The position numbers and the translations under genes were made by a program. The notes below the pieces were generated by a model, which saw nothing but the letters and a program-made list of their open reading frames with translations, made no database searches and had not been told where the DNA came from. A stretch of DNA of 5,695 bases, taken from positions 1 to 5,695 of the forward strand of contig SKGZ01000164.1 of NCBI GenBank assembly GCA_007117175.1. Reading direction: 5' to 3'. The stretch's first letter is position 1; every line of letters starts with the position of its first letter. The DNA is from Bacteriovoracales bacterium. Its GTDB lineage: Bacteria > Bdellovibrionota > Bacteriovoracia > Bacteriovoracales > Bacteriovoracaceae. This document shows positions 5,172 through 5,695 of this stretch, piece after piece.

Positions 5172-5695
5172 ATGAACGACAACAAAACAAATTCCATTGA
5201 AATCGATCGAGTGGTGGTGCGCTTTGCCGGTGACTCTGGCGATGGTATGCAATTAACTGGCTCTCAGTTTTCTCAAGCTTCTATTCATATGGGCAATGAT
5301 ATTTCTACTTTTCCCGATTATCCGGCCGAAATTCGCGCCCCGCAAGGCAGCGTCTCTGGTGTGTCTGGCTTTCAAATTCAATTTGGATCGCAAGAAATTG
5401 TCACCCCGGGAGATGAAGCTGATTTATTGGTGGCCCTGAATCCAGCGGCCCTTAAGGCCAATTTACTGAATATTAAAAAAGGTGGAACCATTCTCACTAA
5501 TAGTGATGCTTTCACTAGTTTGAATTTGAAAAAAGCTGGCTTTGTTAGCAATCCCCTAGAAGATGAAACCCTTAAAGAATTTAGAGTGATTGCCACTCCC
5601 ATGAGTCAACAAGTGAAAGAGGCCTTAAAGGATATTGATCTGGATTTGCGTTCCAAGGACAAATGTAAAAACTTTTTTGCACTGGGAATGGTTTA
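5172..5695 (+). CDS. korA: 2-oxoacid:ferredoxin/acceptor oxidoreductase alpha subunit (KorA-like), N-terminal part
   Basis: The frame runs off the right edge after 174 complete codons, so only the N-terminal gamma-type domain is seen; full-length fused gamma-alpha KorA proteins are around 600 residues. Key features are RFAGDSGDGMQLTG (17-30), DISTFPDYPAEIRAPQG (43-59) and GVSGFQI (63-69). The end of the visible part reads KNFFALGMV, which in this family precedes the domain junction. These match the alpha subunit of two-subunit 2-oxoglutarate (or related 2-oxoacid) ferredoxin oxidoreductases. Those enzymes oxidatively decarboxylate a 2-oxoacid to acyl-CoA and reduce ferredoxin in the cytoplasm. 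The family prediction is that a beta subunit (KorB, thiamine-diphosphate binding) follows just downstream. The substrate, 2-oxoglutarate versus another 2-oxoacid, cannot be fixed from this part. It diverges from the secreted-protein gene and may be controlled through the dyad at 5137-5159. Confidence 0.9.
   Translation, partial: MNDNKTNSIEIDRVVVRFAGDSGDGMQLTGSQFSQASIHMGNDISTFPDYPAEIRAPQGSVSGVSGFQIQFGSQEIVTPGDEADLLVALNPAALKANLLNIKKGGTILTNSDAFTSLNLKKAGFVSNPLEDETLKEFRVIATPMSQQVKEALKDIDLDLRSKDKCKNFFALGMV

Noticed and set aside
5378..5602. 74-codon open frame on the minus strand
   Set aside because: It is antisense to korA, whose family motifs are clear throughout this stretch.
1..5695. CRISPR array, tRNA or rRNA, insertion sequence, toxin-antitoxin or defence genes
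   Set aside because: No direct repeats with regular spacing, no RNA-gene-like segments and no transposase, recombinase or toxin motifs were found; nearly all the sequence is accounted for by six genes.

Overview
This is a gene-dense, moderately AT-rich bacterial window, about 97% coding, with six genes. Two of them run off the ends. The organism looks Gram-negative: there is a Sec-type secreted protein without a lipobox, a GtrB-like polyprenyl-phosphate glycosyltransferase, and the start of a ferredoxin-type 2-oxoacid oxidoreductase alpha subunit. Gene content and composition would suit a deltaproteobacterial or Bdellovibrionota-type genome, but this is a weak guess. No RNA gene, insertion sequence, CRISPR array or phage gene is visible.

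Layout. Positions 2-208 (+) hold the last 68 codons of a multi-pass membrane protein of the lysylphosphatidylglycerol-synthase transmembrane (flippase-like, YbhN/UPF0104) type. It overlaps 195-1409 (+), a 404-residue polytopic membrane protein that resembles a GT-C glycosyltransferase. Tail-to-tail with this, and overlapping it by 28 bp, is 1382-2341 (-), a 319-residue GtrB/DPM1-like family 2 glycosyltransferase with two C-terminal membrane helices. Its ATG overlaps the stop of rarA (2338-3552, -), the AAA+ replication-fork maintenance ATPase, so those two genes form a coupled operon. An NAD-dependent nucleotide-sugar epimerase of the UDP-glucuronate 4-epimerase type (3571-4545, +) diverges from rarA across only 18 bp. 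It converges with an uncharacterised secreted protein (4556-5113, -). Finally, korA (5172 to the window end, +) diverges from the secreted-protein gene across 58 bp that contain a perfect 8-bp inverted repeat.

How the genes may work together. The membrane flippase-like protein, the GT-C-like protein, the GtrB-like transferase and the UDP-sugar epimerase together look like parts of a lipid-linked sugar pathway. The epimerase would make the sugar nucleotide, the GT2 enzyme would load the sugar on polyprenyl phosphate, and the GT-C protein would transfer it to an envelope acceptor on the far side of the membrane. That assignment is inference. RarA and KorA appear to be housekeeping neighbours.

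The most notable regulatory structures are the two divergent intergenic regions. The 18-bp one carries overlapping -10-like elements on both strands, placed so that both transcripts would be leaderless or nearly so. The 58-bp one carries a dyad next to the korA ribosome binding site. Two start corrections follow from the sequence. The secreted-protein gene most likely starts at a TTG behind a perfect AGGAGG, and rarA starts at the ATG at 3552. I found no clear sign of a wholly new defence or mobile system.
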